A stretch of DNA of 64,000 nucleotides from Siphonodentalium dalli (taxonomy: Eukaryota; Mollusca; Scaphopoda; Gadilida; Siphonodentaliidae): positions 263,906,077-263,970,076 of the forward strand of contig CP136061.1 in assembly GCA_032622095.1 (NCBI GenBank). The letters run 5' to 3'. This document shows positions 12,740 to 25,621 of this stretch, piece by piece. The position numbers were made by a program, and so were the translations under genes. Under the pieces are notes generated by a model. It did no database searches and was not told the origin of the DNA. It saw only the letters and a list, made by a program, of their open reading frames with translations. Position 1 is the first letter of the stretch. Every line of letters starts with the position of its first letter.

Positions 12740-15290
12740 TATATATATATGTAGTGATAATACAACATGTTACTTTTGCAGCGTAGGTTTGCACATTAAG
12801 GTGTTTAATAAAATTTGAACCGCGATGTCGAGGTTATGTACAATTGAACAGCCCTAAATATCTTCCGGTTTTGTGTACTATTCAGGTTAGTATCTCCAAG
12901 GAGGAGTTTCTCGAGATTAATAGTTTGTACACCAATGGTAGCGAGTTGGTGAAACAACAAACATCGTTGATCTTCTTCGGCCGGGTGACCACAACGACAG
13001 CTTGGCTTGTCCGATATGAAGTTAGAAAATTTGTCAGCCTTTAAATCGCTACAGTAATTTCGAAGTTTGCAATGAATGATGTTTATCGCGCGATTTCCGA
13101 AATTAAAATAGTCTGGTGGCGCAAGAACTGGATCAGTCGTTAGGTATTTTGTTTTAAAAATACAAATGGAAGATGATTCTTTTATTTTATTTGACAGGGT
13201 ATTCCATTCCCTAGTTGTATTTGGGAAAAATGTGTGTTCAAAATGGACAGTTCTTTTGAATGAGTATGGAGGAAAACTTGTTTTATCTTTAAAATCATAT
13301 CTAGCAGCTGATTCTGGGCGGGTGGGTAAGAGATTGTTGAGATATTTAGGGGTATTTTTATTAGTTATTCTGTACATGATATTCATTCTATGAGATTTCC
13401 TTCTCTTTATTAACGTTTGCCACCCCAATTCTACTAGCAAGTTTTTCACAGGAACGGATCTCGTGAGACTTGTAACAAATTCGACCTCGTCCGCTTGGAT
13501 GCGATCTAATTTTGAAATTACATTTGCTGGGGCGGAGTCCCAGACAACGTCAGCGTAATCCATCAAGGGCAATATGTACGCTCGATAAATTGTGTCTAAG
13601 GTTTTCCTATTTAAAGAAAAGTTCAATTGTCTTAAATATGCAAGGCGGCCATATATTTTCTTTGATAACTCATTGGTATGTTTGTCCCAGTTTAGGTCAC
13701 TCTGTATGTTCAAGCCAAGGTGTTTGAGTGATTCTACTTCGGTTATAGGTTCACCACTGAGAAAAAAGATGTATGTCAGACTGGGCACCGGTATAAGAAA
13801 ATGTCATAGATTTAGTTGTACTACTATTGAATTTTACTAGCCATTGTTAGACCATTTACTTATGGCTTGAAGATCAGTATTTACACCGTCCTCAATGTCC
13901 TGGAGACTTCCATTGCTAGCAGTGAGGCAAGTATCATCCGCATACATTCTAGTGAAAGATTTAATATTTTCAGCGAGATCATTAATATATACCAAGAATA
14001 AGAAAGGGCCAAGAATAGGTCCATGGGGGACACCAGCGAGTATCTTTTTATATTCTGAAGACGTGTTATTTATCATCACCCTTTGTTTTCGATCTGAGAG
14101 ATAATCATTAATGAAAGCAAGAAGTGGTCCGGAAATTTCACATCGTTCAAGTTTATATACCAGTCCCTCGTGCCAGACCCTCTCGAATGCCTTAGATATA
14201 TCACAAAATACAGCACATGTATGCTGTTTATTCTCGAGGGCCTGTCTAAGGGAATGGTTAAGTTCTAACAGTTGGAATATAGTTTAATGCCCAGGAAGGA
14301 AACCCGATTGGAAATCGTAAAAGAAGCCTTTGGTCTCGAAATGCTTAAAAAGATATTTAAGAACAACTTTTTCAAAAACTTTCGCCAGTGTCGGCTGTAA
14401 AGAGATCGGTCTGTAATTCTTAGGATTTGAGCGATCGTTATTTTTAAATATTGGAATCACATTAGCTTTTTTCCATTCATCGGGGAATTTACACTCTTTG
14501 AGACATAATTCGAAAATACTTTTGAGGGGCTGAACGATGGCATATTTTGTTTCAAGAAGCATTCTTGCACTTATTCCATCGTGACCGTGTGCCTTGTTAT
14601 GTTTATGAGATGAAATAGCTTCCAATATATCTTCCGTCTTTACAGGCACATTACTAATGGTGGGGGGAGGTACAGCCTTAATAATGTTTGGTTTGGCGGT
14701 GGGAAGCGCGGAGTTCCCGAAAAACCTTCATTTAACAGAGTTGCTTTCGATATATCGTCGACAATAATTTCATAGGAATCGTTCCCAGTTGTTAACTTAA
14801 GCGGGGGAAGGGATCCGTTTTTGGTTCGGTTCAGAATATTATTAACCATTTTCCAAAAATACCTCGGGGAGTCTGCTGATGTTAGATTATGCTGAAGATT
14901 GTTTTCAAATGTTTTTCTTGCCTGTTTTTTCATATTATTCATGGTATTTCGCGCCTTTTTAAAAGTGTTCCAATCAATTAAATTTCCGCTATGAATAGCC
15001 TTTTTCCTCAGTTTATCCCGTTTTCTCAGTTGCTTACGAATCTCTCTGTTGAACCAGTATTTATCTTTCGGTCTGATGAGAACGACGCGACTAGGTATAG
15101 TTTCTCGCATAATAGTTAAAAAATCGTTAGTGAACACTTCAACAGTTTCGTTTACTCAAACACCTTTCGTCAGTTTAAGCCAGTCCTTATTATAGTGAAA
15201 TATAGCTAACGAATTTTCGTTGTTTCGATCAATTGTACCCGGATTTGGATGCACATCGGACGACATAATAAGTGATAGGGCGGCCAAAAA
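12740..15290 (-). pseudogene. Degenerate CR1/L2-group LINE ORF2 (reverse transcriptase)
   Basis: Read on the minus strand, the order is a 2A-like N-terminus (15234-15278), the first residues of the endonuclease (SLAIFHYN near 15200), then the pre-RT linker (WFNREIRKQLRKRDKL, about 15040). The RT follows: YRPISLQPTLAKVFEKVV near 14400, motif A CDISKAFERVW near 14190, and YADD at 13933-13944. The C-terminal region (GLNIQSDLNWDKHTNE; RAYILPLMDYADVVWDS) runs to a stop near 12805. Most of the endonuclease is missing. In-frame stops lie at 14284-14286 and just after the linker start (about 15155), and frameshifts near 14690, 13850 and 13770. The protein would act in target-primed reverse transcription; this copy is dead. 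The clade is inferred from motif style and the 2A-like leader. Confidence 0.88.
15234..15278 (-). other. 2A-like motif at LINE N-terminus
   Basis: The minus strand reads LSLIMSSDVHPNPGT. This matches the form of 2A-like ribosome-skipping sequences (D-x-x-x-NPG|P) known at the N-terminus of CR1/L2-type LINE proteins in sea urchins, molluscs and other animals. The residue after NPG is T rather than the required P, so skipping would not be expected here. Confidence 0.7.
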
Positions 15291-15299
15291 AAAGAATGG

Positions 15300-15690
15300 T
15301 GTTGTAATTCATAACGAAGCCCTGTGTGTATCGAGTTATGTGTACCCCACGCTTGTATTTGCGAAGATCGTGGATTCCAATAGCACTGCGGTATGCCATT
15401 ATACTAATCGCCATTGGGACTGATCAACTTGATGAGAATAGTGCCGTTGGAATCCCTCTTGTATACACATAGAACGACAACGCCCAGAAACCATAGACCC
15501 TGAGGTGAACCACTCACTTTGGTGTTGACAGAAAAGTTATATATATTTGATGTTGTACATATGAATTTGAATAAAATATAGATGACAATACGGCATATTA
15601 CAGTGTTGGTGACAAGTGTCATTCAGGATGTTTGCTCTCTGGACGATCTTGACTGGTTAATCAGCTACCCCAAAGAGGCAGCTGGACGAT
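15300..15690. other. No gene recognised
   Basis: Sequence upstream of the LINE relic. Short frames occur on both strands with no recognisable motif. Confidence 0.5.
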
Positions 15691-15789
15691 TATAATTTAT
15701 AATTTATGAGGCGCGGGTTTGCAATGACTGACCACACTGCCCAACACCAATACCAGGTACACAAGCAACAACTGGTTATAAGAGGGAAA

Positions 15790-15871
15790 GAAAATATATA
15801 TACACATACCACATACATACATACACATACATACATATACATATACACACACATGCATATATATATACACA

Positions 15872-15905
<34 letters not shown>
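15790..15905. repeat. CA/TA-rich microsatellite complex
   Basis: (ACATAC)n-like sequence grades into (ATATAC)n and a pure (TA)n run at about 15876-15904. The lysine-, isoleucine- and tyrosine-rich frames crossing it on both strands are repeat artefacts. Confidence 0.9.
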
Positions 15906-15908
<3 letters not shown>

Positions 15909-15949
15909 CAGTATCAGCTCGACCCACCAGCATCAGTTCTGAGGAAGCA

Positions 15950-17740
15950 TGACCACTATCTTAAATAATTATATATTAGTAGGTCTATATGTTTGTATGT
16001 ACCATATAACATAAGGATCATACAGTCATCCACAGTTCGCTTGCATCAATTACAATCAGTTTTGGGACTTCTGGTATCCAGTTTGTGCGATTCAATACAC
16101 CGACATAAAATTGACCGAGTTTTGGTTACTTTATCAACACTTAATAATCCGTGTCAATCGGCATTGACCTTTGCCCGTGAGGTTCGTGCTTGTATTGGAT
16201 TGACACACTTGAACGCTGGTTGTGTGGGACAATGGTGGTCAAAATGCGATCGGATACAATGGTTTAAACTATGGTAGAAATCGTTCTTATAAAGACTGCT
16301 GTTAATGTCCATGTTTTCGTCGCGGTGTAGACAATAAATAGCGTTCTCAATTATGAACGTGCTCTATTTCAATGTCATGGGTGATTTTGTATGTGGTATT
16401 GTGACAATTAAATATGAAGAGCGTCCATGCTTCCGTCTCCCAAAAGCGGTAGACAAAAAAGAGCGTTCTAAATTACGGACTGTGTTGTCTTTTTGGAGGT
16501 ACTAAATAATGGATCGCTAACCCGCCCACAACTGAACACACTACATCTACTAGCCATCTTGGAATATGTGGAGATGACAGATACTCGGGATATTTATATC
16601 GAAAGTAAAACAACAAACAAACATAAAACAAAGGCTCATAAATAGAGTTAACATTATTCAGCCCAGTGTTTATATAAATTTGGGCGCTTCTTATATATGT
16701 ATATATGACCAGAGAGATAATGTTCGAATTCTTTCTATTCACTTTGTGGCATATTAGAGTGCAAACAAGTTCGCGACTGACACTGATGAATAGTCACTGA
16801 GTGATTACAAATCACCGAGTGAATACGCGAGACAATCAAAGCACTATTACTGCCATCTATTTACCAAAACAGACATGTGCCGGCATGTTAATTATTACTG
16901 GCTACACAAACAACAATCATTCTAGGGGCTATTAATTACTTTATTCAGATAGTTATTGTCTTCTATTCCAGATAAACGTCCAAAGCGTAACGTAATCTAT
17001 ACACCACACGCGCACATACGACTCCGCATTTTAGTATCGGCTGACTTACGATTACGTCCTCGTAGTCTGCATAATAAACTCCGGCTCCGAATCTGTGTTT
17101 TTAATTCGCTCCCCAGAAGTACGTCACTCGTAGTTTAGTCACGGAAATCTTCGAATACCGGTGCTGGTATTATTTATTTATTTTACGGGTTATTTATTAT
17201 GCGATCGGAATGGGACTTGGATCATTTTAATCACAACAGTGAGGGCTTTCCGATTGCGTTTTGTAGTTTCTAGAGCGAATAAGTCCTTTAAGGACCAATT
17301 TAGAATTCCTGTGTAAGTATAGTTTGCAGTTATGTGATCGATTGCATAGTGGTACCTGTTGAATATTGGCATTCCACTCAAGCTATGTTAAAACAAAAAT
17401 AGTCGGACGATTTTAGGAATTCATGGAGAGGTTTAGAAACTACGAAACGTTACGTGTAGCACATACACTGGGCACAAGAATCCATATTGTTACTACATTT
17501 ATGGGGTTATACATTTCAATTAGGTTGTCTAATCATGGTGTGATTTAGATGTGATTTAGAGGCGATTACATATTATCCGTAACATATAGACATGACATAG
17601 TGTACCAAGGAATAATTTTGAATGAGTTTGACATACCTGTAAATCCACAGATGAGTATATCAGTCATATAGCACGACTAGTACAGAATAATGTATTAGTA
17701 TGAATATTTTAGTAATCATTGTATGCCAGACACTTTAGAG
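15950..17740. other. No gene recognised
   Basis: AT-rich sequence. It carries two copies of a GAGCGTTCT-type motif, at 16335 (one mismatch) and 16458. A GC-richer patch at 17000-17110 has repeated CTCCG triplets. No long or motif-bearing frame was found. Confidence 0.5.
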
Positions 17741-17749
17741 AGTACGACA

Positions 17750-20165
17750 ATTCACGTTTGACTTTTTAAAGACATGAATTGGCATATGAAATAAACGTTT
17801 TGATTTGAAAGGTTGAAACACATACTTTGAACAGTATGATGTTTTATAAATAGTTATGTTAATTTCACAAATTTTCAAGTGTAAGATATCAATATGAGTT
17901 GATATTCGAGTTTTGGAGAGATACAGGGCAGTATATTTTGAGTCTGTTTGCATATTTCAAAATAAAGTACTTTGGGTAATATGCAAATTTAAACATCCAC
18001 ATATGTAACTATACGACACTTGTGAGTATATATCTAAATCATTTCAAAGTTTATGCTGACATTTTAGAGAATAAATTAAATTTGATTTACATGTTTTTTT
18101 TTTGTTTTTTTTAGGCATATGTTTGGTATATGAAATAAGGTTTTGTTTTGAGAAATGTATACACATACCTTAGACAGTATGTTGTCTTTTATGCTTACAT
18201 GATAATTTCAAACTTGTGAAATGTATGATCTTAATGAGTCAGTATTCAAGATTTGGGGAATAAACATACCCATACATAAGTATATGCATACATCCATGTG
18301 CATACAGACATATAGATACACACATGGACATACACATACATATATGTCGCTTCAATGCATATGCAGATATTTAGCAGAATAAATGAATTCACATTTACAT
18401 TTTTATCATCGTTCAAAGACATATAACTGGTATATGATGTAAATGTTTTATTTTGAAAAGTTAATACGTGTACTTTGGATAGTATGCTGTCTTATACGTT
18501 TACACATCAATTCCACACATTTGACATGTATGAGATTAATGTGTCAATATTCAAGAGTTGGGGAAGTGCAAAATGGGAGCAGTAGATGGAAGGACAAATT
18601 GAAAATAATTTAACTTCTAGTCATTTAAAAATTTATGCAAACATTTTGGAGAATAAGTTAATTCTCATTTACATGTTTAACTTTGTAAAGGCATATGGTT
18701 GGTATGAAATAAAGGTTTTGTTTTCAAGTATTATGCTGTCTTTTATAATTACTTGATAATTTACTTGATAATTTCACACCACATATGCAAGTATACGTTA
18801 CTTGTGAATATATATCTAAATCATTTCAAAACATTTTAGAGAATAAATTAATTCTCATTTACATGTTTAGCTTTTTAAAGTCATATGGTTGGTATATGAA
18901 ATAAAGGTTTTGTTTTGAAAAGTTTATACATATACTTTGGACAGTATGCTGTCCTTTACATTTACATGATAAATTCACACTTGTTAAAAGTATGAGATTA
19001 CTGAGTCAGTATTCAAGATTTGGAGAATACACATACACATACATATACATGTATACATGCTTGCACATATACACACATATACATGTATACATATGTCATT
19101 TTAATGTTTTGGCAGATAGTTTTGATAATAGGTTAATTCACATTTACATTTTTTTTCCACTTTTGAAAGATATATAGTTGGTTACAGTTTAAGAAGTGAA
19201 TGCTTTGTATTGAAAAGTTAATACATATACTTATACATTGGAGATATGTTGTATTATATATTTATACATCAGTTGCACACCTTTTAAATGTATGAGATTA
19301 ATGTGTCAATGTTCAATATCACATTCAGGGATATTTTGATTTGGAATAAAATGATGTGTTATCAATGAGGGCACAATGCCGAACAGTATAGGTTTATTTC
19401 TGTATCTCAAAGTAAGGCACTTTGGGTAATATGCTAATTAAAATATCCTCATATGCAAGTATACGATACTTGTGAATATATATCTAAATCATTTCAAAGT
19501 TTGTTCATACAATTTAGAGAATAAAGTAATTCTCATTTACATGTTTAGCTTTTTAAAGTCATATGGTTGGTATATGAAATAAAGGTTTTGTTTTGAAAAG
19601 TTTATACATATACTTTGGACAGTATGCTGTCCTTTACATTTACATGATAAATTCACACTTGTGAAAAGTATGAGATTAGTGAGTCAGTATTCAAGATTTG
19701 GAGAATATACACACCCATACATATACATGTATACATGTTTGGACATATACACACATATACATACATATGTCATTTTAATGATTAGGCAGACAGTTTTGAT
19801 AATAGGTTAATTCACATTTACATTTTTTTTTTTTCACTTTTCAAAGACATATGGTTGGTTACAGTATAAGAAGTGAATGCTTTGTATTGAAAAGTTAATA
19901 CATATACTTATACATTGGAGATATGTTGTATTATATATTCATACATCAGTTGCACACAGTTTAATGATTAATGTGTACATATATATGAAGTGAAAATAAT
20001 TCAACTTTTTAAAGTCATATGGTTGGTATATGAAATAAAGGTTTTGTTTTGAAAAGTTTATACATATACTTTGGACAGTATGCTGTCCTTTACATTTACA
20101 TGATAAATTCACACTTGTGAAAATTATGAGATTAATGAGTCAGTATTCAAGATTTGGAGCATAAT
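17750..20165 (+). repeat. Array of ~300-bp diverged tandem units
   Basis: About nine units repeat this order: ATTYTCATTTACATGTTT, then TAAAGTCATATGGTTGGTAT, then AAATAAAGGTTTTGTTTTGA, then GGACAGTATGCTGTC, then ATGAGATTAATGAGTCAGTA, then TCAAGATTTGGAGAATA. The GTATGCTGTC landmark is seen near 17836, 18176, 18481, 18731, 18941, 19245, 19621, 19921 and 20078. Two sub-families alternate, and the 18840-19330 and 19500-19980 pairs are most alike. This suggests a two-unit higher-order repeat. There is no coding content. Confidence 0.85.
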
Positions 20166-20169
20166 TTAA

Positions 20170-21260
20170 AGTATAGGCTATCGCACTTTTTACAAATAAT
20201 CAATTTGCATTTCAGTGATAATAAAATAAATTATATATCCCTTCAAATATTGCTTACTAAGAACAAACGCGTTTATTTTTTATAAAGAAATGTTAGTGGC
20301 ATGATTTGGACACGAACAGGAGTTCGATGAAAATGTCAACAAAATCGGACAAACAGGCCATATTAAGGTTATTTAATATCTACGAAAAAAAAACTAATCT
20401 TCTAACTATAAATGACAACAATTTGACCCTGTTAATATTTCCAGATCTGCATAGTACATTATATCTTGATTTATACGAGTATTCAAATTTGCCTGGCATA
20501 AGCTTGACGTCGTTGCAATTGTTTATTTTCAAAATGATATGATTTACACTCTGCGTTTGAATTAACAAATATGTTATATCACAATATATGTGAGTATACT
20601 ATCTCTGCTACAGGTAAGACTTATGTATTTGTAGATAATTTAAGAGAGAATGGTATTTCGAAGAGGTAATATCTGCGGTGACATGTGTCAATATCTGTGC
20701 TAACTTGGTTTTGAGTTCGAAGACGTCGATGGAAAGAACAGCTGTAAACGTCCACATATAAAATAAGTTCTTTCCCGATAAGTCTATTTTGGTGGACAAC
20801 CAGTCTGAGTAAACTCATACCTAAATATTCGTTACAACATTGAATATTAGGTCTGACGGATAACATCGCTATCTCATTTCCAAGTCCTCGGGAGTCCGTA
20901 ATCTGATTGATTGCGTAAATTTTTTTACGTCCAATGAAACCGCATGGGTTAATAAACAAGTGTTAATGGGCAGAGACTCCCATAATGTCACCTCTAAATA
21001 TAGTAACAGAGTCGGTATTTCTCCGATCGAAAGCGATGCTTGCAAATACAACAGACAGAAAAAATGGCTTCGAAATTATATATTCGGTACGATTCGGATT
21101 AATTTGAAGGATGTGCTAGACCTGATAGATATGCCTGCGCATGGTATCAACTTGGCCTCCCATAAATATAAATAGAACTCACTCGTGTCCATGTATTTGA
21201 TTTACTTTATTGTAACATGGTTTGCAAATCAAATTATTTGTCGTAAAAAAGTCATCTGAA
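20170..21260. other. No gene confidently recognised
   Basis: Open frames of 70-110 codons exist on both strands (20621-20959 minus and 20960-21175 plus). Neither shows a motif I recognise, and they cannot both be real in the obvious arrangement. Left unassigned. Confidence 0.4.
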
Positions 21261-21262
21261 AG

Positions 21263-21432
21263 TTAAACACCGAGGAAATGACTTAATTTTATGCTTTTAA
21301 ATAGTTCTAAAGCATCATTTTTGATGACGACCTTATTTTTTGCTCTCGGATGCAGCTTTCCGGTTGATGCAGCGAGTTCATCTCCCGAAAAAGAATAGTC
21401 ACACACACGACAAATATTATCTTCTGTAAGTT
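21263..21432 (-). CDS. Possible exon with CxxC motif
   Basis: The minus strand offers a possible splice acceptor (AAACTTACAG) followed by an open frame. It reads ICRVCDYSF, then a basic stretch (HPRAKNK), and ends at a stop near 21263. A CxxC close to the start followed by a basic region resembles the first coding exon of invertebrate proteins with an N-terminal zinc-binding module. No second ligand pair is visible in this exon, and no neighbouring exon was found. A CRE-like TGACGTCA lies about 90 bp upstream (near 21521). The call is weak; chance openness is possible. Confidence 0.2.
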
Positions 21433-21940
21433 TATGTCGCGACACGGGCCATTGCTATTGCGAAGCACAACAGATAACACGTGGGGACACCTGTCAATCA
21501 TCGATGTATTTTTTAAAATCCGTGACGTCATTTTGGGGAAGCTCTTCGCTGAATAGAAATGGTTTTGGCGACATTAGCTCCAGACTCTAGATTTCAAATA
21601 TAGAGTCGACGTTCACCCAGACTGGTGGACAACATGCTCACTAGTATATAAAGTGTAGTGACTTGGTGACACAAGTTTGTCATATTGGAAGGGACAGGCC
21701 AAAAGTGCCATTTTATTTATATTATGTCAAGTTATGTGTGGTGTTTCAGAAAGTGAACTAGAATCAGGTTTCTGATTATATTAACCCTTGTTTCCAATAT
21801 ACAGTATTCCAGTTTTACATGTACATACACAATGACCAATGTAGAAATTAACAACTTTTTCGTCTAAAACATATGCAATTTTGTAAGAAAATGCTCTTTA
21901 TTTCCAATATTTTGGTCCAATAAATGGTCATGTACTCATA

Positions 21941-23373
21941 CACTGAAAAAAAAAACTTAGTCATAGCCTTAGTCAACCCGTAACTTAGTTATTTTTGACT
22001 AACTTAGCCAAAAGTAACTAAGTTTTACCTTAGTCACATCTTACTAATTCTTAGTTACTATAAGGTTGATATTTTTGTGATTCAGTCATGCCGGCAAAAC
22101 TCAATAGTATACTTATCGGCGACATATTATACACGGCAATGGCTCCATACAGTATAACTGAATCTTAATCTGCTCCATACAGTATAACTGCTTTTTTCAA
22201 TGTTTTGCACAAGTGAACGCAAACCGCCAATTGGCTTTAACCAAGAGTGATAATGAAAAATTGTTTCGATGGATAGGATATGTTTGACTAACTTAGCTAA
22301 AAGTAACTAAGTTTGACCTTAGTCACATGTTACTAATTCTTAGTTACTTAGGTTAATATTTTCGTCAAAAAAAACAAACTTAGTCATAGCCTTAGTCAAC
22401 CCGTAACTCAGTTATTTTTGACTAACTTAGCCAAAAGTAACATAATGGATAGGATATGTTTGACTAACTTAGCTAAAAGTAACTAAGTTTGACCTTAGTC
22501 ACATCTTACTAATTCTTAGTTACTTAGGTTAATATTTTCGTCAAAATATTCCAGCAGCAAATGTCATCTTGTATGGGATTCATCAAAATACTCACCCGCT
22601 GCCACAAAAAAGGCTATTATAAAAACATGGTTGATGACAGACACTTATTTACTACAAATAAATAGAAAAAGATTCAGACAAAACTTGACCTCTGCCATAT
22701 GTCCACTATGCAAACTAGCTGATGAGGACAGAATACACTTCATTTCACAATGTACGAACACTAGTAACCAACGACATCGTTACATACAAAAACTCAAATT
22801 ATGTCTCTCAAAAACTACCACTGACAAATACATTATTGATCAACCAGAACTCTTAACTCAATTAACCTTAGACTGCACAAAACTAGAAACCTGGAACCTT
22901 ACCGATATAGAAAAAGAACAAACTGAAAAACTGGCAAGAAATTTCTTATACTCAATCCATGTGCAGAGAGTAAACACTTTGAAAACAGAAGCAGACAAGC
23001 CCATATAAAATGACAAACTAGCCGAGCTGTACAGGCAAAACAACTACCTGTAAATATTCTTGTCAAAACGACAATTTTAACTATACCAATCTTAAAAACA
23101 AAACAAAAATATACATGTACATATGTACATATGAAAGCTCAACTTAAAAGTTTTTAAGTGCAACTTACGCACACACAAATCTTTTAACTCACTAGTACCA
23201 CAATTTTACTAACTATTTTATCATTACTGTAGTTTTACCTGGTTTTATTTGACTTATTTTTACTTCCATTATTTTATATACCCAATATAATGGGGTGCTC
23301 CTCACTTAAAGGAGGGAAATCCACACCAAGCAAGCATAATGACTAAGGCTATGACTAAGTTTTTTTTTCAGTG
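21941..23373 (+). mobile_element. TIR element with CTTAGTCA termini, carrying LINE fragment
   Basis: The left end CACTGAAAAAAAAAACTTAG continues TCATAGCCTTAGTCA. Its inverted counterpart (TGACTAAGGCTATGACTAAG followed by a T run and CAGTG) is at 23340-23373. Inside the left half, blocks built on ACTAACTTAGCYAAAAGTAAC and CCTTAGTCACATNTTACTAA recur near 22000, 22285 and 22460. The right half contains a LINE 3' fragment. The termini match the palindromic element at 25719-25974. No flanking target duplication is evident. Confidence 0.75.
22545..23008 (+). pseudogene. LINE ORF2 C-terminal fragment
   Basis: An open frame running to 23008 carries WDSSKYSPAATKKAIIKTW, LLQINRKRFRQ and then CPLCKLADEDRIHFISQC. 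This is a C-x2-C-x8-H-x4-C zinc knuckle. A basic LLQ-NR-RF segment followed by such a knuckle is usual at the extreme C-terminus of non-LTR retrotransposon reverse transcriptases of animals. The upstream RT domain is absent. The fragment ends in ordinary stop-containing sequence and lies wholly inside the TIR element at 21941-23373, so it was probably carried or inserted there. Confidence 0.7.
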
Positions 23374-23384
23374 AACATTTTATA

Positions 23385-24500
23385 TGCATGTACAACTACA
23401 AGAGAGGATATACGTGTACTAGTACTGCACTTTGCGCACCAGTGTAATTCACACGCTTCAATGTCAACAAATAGACAACAAACAATGTATATTATATATA
23501 TAATATCGCATTCATTCTGTGTTAATCGGGTCGGTACGTATATGGCGAGTACGTAATTTTAACTCAAATTATTGTTTCTCCATTTTGTGGCCGACATTTT
23601 AATCACTAAAATCAGAGTGATTTAGACGTGATATTGGCGTCGAACGAACTAAAAGAGACGACATATTACATAAATAACAACCATGGCGTATTTAGAGAGC
23701 GGATAAAATCAGGATAAAAGAGAAGTTATGAAAATAATCTGCGAAACCGTTCATCGTGTATTGTTGAACTAATTATTCAGACTCAAGAGTCAGAGCTCTG
23801 TTTTCATTCAACAAGTGGACAATTTGTCAATAATGGTTTGAATCTTTATTCTACATGTGAAAAAACAGCGCCTGAAATATTTGCTGCCAAAATTAGATGT
23901 GTGATTGATGACTCCTTCAAGGTTACATGTACACAGTACAGTACATACGGTGTGGTGAACGTTGTTCGCAGTGGCATTCAGTGTGGACGAGCACCCTAAC
24001 TTGAACTTGATGTTCATTCCGGCTTGGTGATCGAGGCTGTTACCTATTCGATTGCGGACAGTTGTTAAAGACGGTCTGATTTCGGTTCCTTTGATAACCG
24101 GACAAGTTTAAATTCTGCGAAAAAAAGGCTTATTAATCATTGACAATTTCCACTAAATTCATCGAGAGCAGAGATTCATGCCAATTAATCGATGAATCAT
24201 GATATGATCCATTCAATCGAATCAAAGGGTCTGACTTCATTCAGATGAACACAAGTTTCGATGTCAAGCAATAGTGACAATAATAACAACGACTCAACGA
24301 GCAGCTATTACTATTATAATGTTGAAAATGCAGTTCATGACAGTACTTGTTCAGAATCTAATTCTTTCAGAGCACATCAATATGATCGACATGCATGTAC
24401 AACTACAAGAGATGACATACGTGTACTAGTACTGATATGTGCGCACCAGTGTAACTCACACGAGCTTCAATGTCAACAAATAGACAAACAACAATGAAAC
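23385..24500 (+). repeat. Pair of ~105-bp direct repeats
   Basis: The block ATGCATGTACAACTACAAGA through CAATGTCAACAAATAGACAA occurs at 23385-23490 and again at 24391-24500, with about 90% similarity by eye. The first copy starts about 10 bp after the right end of the 21941-23373 element. Between them lies sequence with no supported gene. Confidence 0.75.
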
Positions 24501-25135
24501 CGATGCTGTGTCGTGATGGATGATCACATATCTACAATTCCAACTTTACAATGACCCCGACCAATTCATCCTGTGTTCATCATTGTTCATTGAAACGTGT
24601 GGATATGAGACATTGTCATTGTTCGCCATGTTATCGTCAAGTTACCGGTATCACGACAATTTACCAGGAGTACACTATTATTGGTTGGATGTTCTTATCA
24701 AACTACCTTCGGCTGATTCACTGATATTTCATGGAAAATGTGCGACTACATGAGAACATTGTCGCCAAGTCATTGCGCACAGTTACACGTTTAAATATTG
24801 GATCTGCTGTTGTCTTGAAGGGACCAATCCCAAATAGTTATTGTTGATGTATACAGTAGTACAGTACCAGTCAAAAGAAGTGGTATATTAAGCATGCTAT
24901 TTTCGCAAGTGGAAACGCTTATAAGCATGTCGCTTGTGATATTATTGCAATATTTTGCGCCTTAATATGGTGACACTTTGCACTCAGAATTGTGACATTT
25001 AAATCAACTATTGCGAGGTTTGTTTTCGCGATTCACTCAAAATGTGACCGCAACAAAGCGTTCATAATTGCATGCATTTCTGAAAACAAACATTCATTTG
25101 TTAAATAGAGGTTATGCTATGCGTGTATGGATATG
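24500..25135. other. No gene recognised
   Basis: AT-rich sequence. A 77-codon frame at 24520-24753 shows no recognisable motif. Confidence 0.45.
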
Positions 25136-25138
25136 CAC

Positions 25139-25237
25139 GCTTGTATCAAGCTAAGGCGGTATTCCTGAAATTATTGTGACGAGCCTGAAGGCAAGTCACG
25201 ATGTGTGTCGGAAACTCCACCGTGGCTTGATACAAGC
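25139..25237. mobile_element. Small hairpin MITE
   Basis: The arms GCTTGTATCAAGCTAAGGCG (25139) and CACCGTGGCTTGATACAAGC (25218-25237) are near-complementary around a ~58-bp spacer. No flanking duplication was resolved. Confidence 0.55.
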
Positions 25238-25621
25238 GCTCAGTTCCACACATAGCGGTGAAGATATTTATCATATAATTTTTCTTCTAAAAAATAACTC
25301 TTCATTTCCTCCGATTTAATCTTCTATGTTGGTCGCTCGTTATCATTTTAATGTAAGCATAAATATTTGTTTCAATTTGAAACAATTATCGACTGGTCAG
25401 ATATTGAATGTATATTCAATGAATACTAGTATTTTGTGATGAATAATTTTCTTTCAAGATAAAACATTGTTTTAATAGTTAATAAAATTTATTTTGATAC
25501 CTGTAAGTCATTATTTTCAGTTATTTTAATCTACAGTTGCGATGTTCAGCTGAGGTTGCAGGGCTATGATACCCCCAATAATTAGGTCCAATTAAATGTA
25601 CTAATGTATACAGTGATGACA

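Noticed and set aside
15690-15942. Tyr/Ile/Thr/His-rich frames on both strands
   Set aside because: Translation of CA/TA microsatellites.
21640-21665. TATA box (AGTATATAAAG) as a promoter
   Set aside because: Sequences like this are frequent in AT-rich DNA, and no supported transcription unit begins just downstream.
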